Below, piece after piece: positions 5,753-6,980 of a DNA stretch of 6,980 bases. Source of the DNA: an uncultured Aggregatibacter sp. (GTDB taxonomy: Bacteria; Pseudomonadota; Gammaproteobacteria; Enterobacterales; Pasteurellaceae); NCBI RefSeq assembly GCF_901873365.1, contig NZ_CABFLM010000095.1, forward strand, positions 1 to 6,980, read 5' to 3'. Within the stretch, counting starts at the first letter, position 1; every line of letters begins with the position of its first letter. The notes under the pieces were generated by a model. It worked only from the letters and a program-made list of their open reading frames with translations. It ran no database searches and had not been told where the DNA came from. The position numbers and the translations under genes are program-made.

Positions 5753-5796
5753 GTGGTGCGCAGCAAAAAATCGGTATTGGCCGGGCGGATAACAAA

Positions 5797-5823
5797 AGAA
5801 AAAAAGCCCATAATGGGCTTTTA
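5797..5823. terminator. Bidirectional Rho-independent terminator
   Basis: GCCCAT-A-ATGGGC (5806-5818) is flanked by an A-run on the left and TTTT on the right. It therefore gives a hairpin plus T-tract in both directions, with the longer tract on the minus strand. It probably separates integrase-side transcription from anything entering leftwards from 5824-6300. Confidence 0.7.
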
Positions 5824-6268
5824 TATGATTTTTTTATTGATACCTAGTTTTGCGCTCCCCAAAACTTTAAACTTTGACGCTATTAACCATTGCAAGCTAC
5901 GTCTATCACTTGCGAGTTACCGCATTGCCGCTAGTGGGTTACGGATTTTATGCCTAGACAGCTCACCCTTTAAGGCTTCTTTGTGTCAACGTTTGCGGTA
6001 TCAACAAACGCTCTTTCATCCCTAAGCCGACTTCTGACAGTGCAGGGCTACCTTTTAAGGCTGACGGTCTAGCCGTCTGAATCCCTTTATACTGTGACTA
6101 ACTCAATAATGGCTATTATAGTTACCTTAAAAATAAAATGCTATTAATACAAATTTGCAGTTTGAAAAAGAATGGTTTTATAAACGAAAACAGCGGAGCC
6201 AAAGTCCCGCCGTCTTGTCTGCCTATTCTGCAGTAAATTCGTTTAAACACACAGCCATTTCGATGAAT
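5824..6268. other. Region with no convincing gene; short inverted repeats and possible ash/Icd-like remnant
   Basis: I see no gene with good start signals. An open frame 5813-6025 (plus) starts inside the terminator hairpin and lacks a ribosome site, so it is not called. The DNA has several small folds: TGCG/CGCA around 5910-5925, CGTTTG/CAAACG near 5989-6010, GACGG/CCGTC at 6063-6077 and ATAAT/ATTAT at 6106-6119. The plus-strand phrase NSIMAIIVTLKIKCY just beyond (frame from about 6102) recalls the ash/Icd-like region of P4-type satellites and ICEs, but only by memory of style. A structured RNA or decayed gene is possible. Confidence 0.35.
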
Positions 6269-6294
6269 AAACCATCAGATTATCCTGATGGTTT
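6269..6294 (-). terminator. Hairpin terminator for the minus-strand LOTUS remnant
   Basis: AAACCATCAG / CTGATGGTTT form a perfect 10-bp stem with a 6-nt loop. On the minus strand the second arm ends in TTTATT. It lies 5 nt beyond the stop of the broken gene at 6299, the expected place for its terminator. Confidence 0.6.
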
Positions 6295-6298
6295 CAAC

Positions 6299-6612
6299 TT
6301 ACCACTCTTTACAGTAAGAAATCAACTTTTTTAACCTAACAAGAAAATTTCTTTTACCTGAAATTTTTAATTCAAAAATATCATTATATTTTTTTATCAA
6401 ATCACGTAATTTTTTACACCCATAATTTCTAGGATCAAAATCAGTTTCTAGTAATCCCCACTTTTGCCCTAACATTCCTAAATTAATCCAATCAGGTCCA
6501 TGGTATCAATAATCATAAAACCATCTGTGGCATTTTTAACAAAAGAAGCAACCGCATTAAATGCGTTTGCGACAATATCAACGCCATCCAAAATAACAAT
6601 TTCTAACGCCAT
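6299..6612 (-). pseudogene. Broken NYN/OST-HTH (LOTUS) domain protein remnant
   Basis: Two frames are needed. The distal part (6299-6496) encodes 65 residues, PDWINLGMLGQKWG… through FDPRNYGCKKLRDLI to FELKISG. This fits the OST-HTH/LOTUS pattern W-x-N-L-x-x-L-G, F-D-x-R-x-Y-G-x-x-K-L-x-D-L-I, then F-E-L and a final strand. Such domains bind RNA and often sit C-terminal to an NYN (PIN-like) nuclease domain. The proximal part (6478-6612), one frame away, reads 44 residues with VDIVANAFNAVASFV and DGFMIIDTMD, resembling the D-x-x-x-x-D-A … D-G-F-x-I-x-S-x-D-x-D-F core of NYN proteins with key acidic residues lost. The NYN N-terminus and the link between the domains are missing, so it is a truncated, frameshifted relic. 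No ribosome site precedes 6612. The LOTUS call is fairly firm; the NYN call is tentative. Confidence 0.55.
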
Positions 6613-6668
6613 TATAAGTTACATAGTATGAATTATGTAGTTTTCAAGCAAAATACATACTTTCAGGC

Positions 6669-6696
6669 TTTACAAACTAGTATTTTTATGTAAGAT
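6669..6696 (+). promoter_or_regulatory. Promoter-like sequence upstream of the attachment site
   Basis: TTTACA (6669-6674), a 16-nt spacer and TAAGAT (6691-6696), followed by a GC-richer stretch, resemble a stable-RNA promoter. It would read through the tRNA-Leu remnant into tRNA-Lys, whose native promoter was presumably displaced by the insertion. Confidence 0.45.
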
Positions 6697-6701
6697 CGTG
6701 C

Positions 6702-6726
6702 CCATCCACAGAGCGTTAGTGGATGG
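6702..6726 (+). repeat. Hairpin in the predicted leader before the tRNA remnant
   Basis: CCATCCAC and GTGGATGG form a perfect 8-bp stem with a 9-nt loop, right at the start of the transcript predicted from the promoter at 6669-6696. It may protect or shape the leader RNA, or be a recombinase arm site near the attachment site. Confidence 0.5.
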
Positions 6727-6791
6727 ATCATGGTGTATTGGCTAGGTACACGAGATTGATCAGTATAAGAAGTTACATAAGTAGAGTGTGT

Positions 6792-6856
6792 ACACAAGGG
6801 ATTTAAAATCCCTCGCCTTTCGAGGCGTGCCAGTTCAAGTCTGGCCTCGGGCACCA
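6792..6856 (+). other. attR: 3' remnant of tRNA-Leu(UAA)
   Basis: These 65 nt match the 3' part of a tRNA-Leu. In order they are the end of the D-arm (ACACAA), anticodon stem-loop AGGGA-TTTAAAA-TCCCT with anticodon TAA, long variable arm CGCC-TTTC-GAGGCG, T arm GCCAG-TTCAAGT-CTGGC, acceptor strand CTCGGGC, discriminator A and CCA. The first ~22 nt (5' acceptor strand and most of the D-arm) are absent; the preceding bases do not pair with CTCGGGC. This is the classic mark left at one end of an element that integrates into the 3' half of a tRNA gene. The intact copy should be at the other end of the element, outside this window. Confidence 0.85.
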
Positions 6857-6904
6857 TTTGAAGGTAATTCATTCTTTAAAATTCCTCAAATAAATCATAT
6901 CGTT

Positions 6905-6980
6905 GGGTCGTTAGCTCAGTCGGTAGAGCAGCGGACTTTTAATCCGTTGGTCGAAGGTTCGAATCCTTCACGACCCACCA
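6905..6980 (+). tRNA. tRNA-Lys (anticodon UUU)
   Basis: This is a complete 76-nt cloverleaf. Acceptor GGGTCGT pairs with ACGACCC, the D-arm is GCTC/GAGC, the anticodon stem-loop CGGAC-TTTTAA-TCCG carries anticodon TTT, the T arm has GGTTCGAATCC, and CCA is encoded at the window edge. It lies 48 nt after the tRNA-Leu remnant, so the original chromosomal order was probably tRNA-Leu then tRNA-Lys in one operon. It is most likely host chromosome rather than element DNA. Confidence 0.97.

Noticed and set aside
5753..6025. 90-aa open frame on the plus strand
   Set aside because: It starts within a strong hairpin, crosses a terminator, has no ribosome site, and its composition is unlike a real protein. 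It was left as part of an unexplained region.
6792..6856. Functional tRNA-Leu
   Set aside because: The 5' acceptor strand and most of the D-arm are missing and the bases before it cannot complete the cloverleaf.
6663..6872. Open frame on the minus strand ending EARLELARLERRGIL…
   Set aside because: It is the antisense reading of the tRNA-Leu remnant, a well-known spurious translation.

Overview
This window looks like one end of an integrative and conjugative element (ICE) sitting in a tRNA-Leu gene of an AT-rich gammaproteobacterium. Pasteurellaceae (Haemophilus, Actinobacillus and relatives) fit best. The signs are a MobH-type TraI relaxase of the Pseudomonas fluorescens/ICEHin1056 kind, a tyrosine integrase directly behind it, and a 65-nt orphan 3' piece of tRNA-Leu(UAA) followed by an intact tRNA-Lys(UUU). 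A one-mismatch Haemophilus-type uptake sequence (550-559) agrees. The family and genus are inferred from sequence style, not from a search.

Layout. 1-1412 (minus strand): five small genes, four clearly membrane proteins and one tail-anchored, including a 38-aa gene. Each is preceded by the same 10-bp motif TTAAGTTTTG. In four of five cases the motif lies 16-17 nt before the start codon, and in three it contains the previous gene's stop codon. 1413-1636: a likely promoter/operator region with two perfect palindromes and several GTTTYTAGA repeats. 1637-1921 (plus): a small secreted acidic protein. 1981-2458 (minus): a ParE-type toxin with a short antitoxin. 2515-2630: a densely palindromic gap ahead of traI, a candidate oriT. 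2716-4629 (plus): traI. 4622-5532 (plus): integrase, overlapping traI by 8 nt and split by a -1 frame change at a run of seven T.

5533-6300 is non-coding or decayed DNA packed with inverted repeats and ending in two terminator-like hairpins. 6299-6612 (minus) is a broken gene whose second half reads as an OST-HTH/LOTUS domain and whose first half may be NYN-like. 6669-6696 is a promoter-like sequence ahead of the attachment site, probably now driving tRNA-Lys. 6792-6856 is the attachment site (tRNA-Leu remnant) and 6905-6980 is tRNA-Lys, presumably host chromosome.

How the parts fit: TraI would nick and pilot the element DNA during conjugation, the integrase would move the element in and out of tRNA-Leu, and the toxin-antitoxin pair would stabilise it. 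Relaxase and integrase are translationally coupled, and the frame change would limit or abolish full-length integrase. The small membrane-protein array is the least explained part. Its repeated gene-boundary motif is the best candidate for something undescribed.
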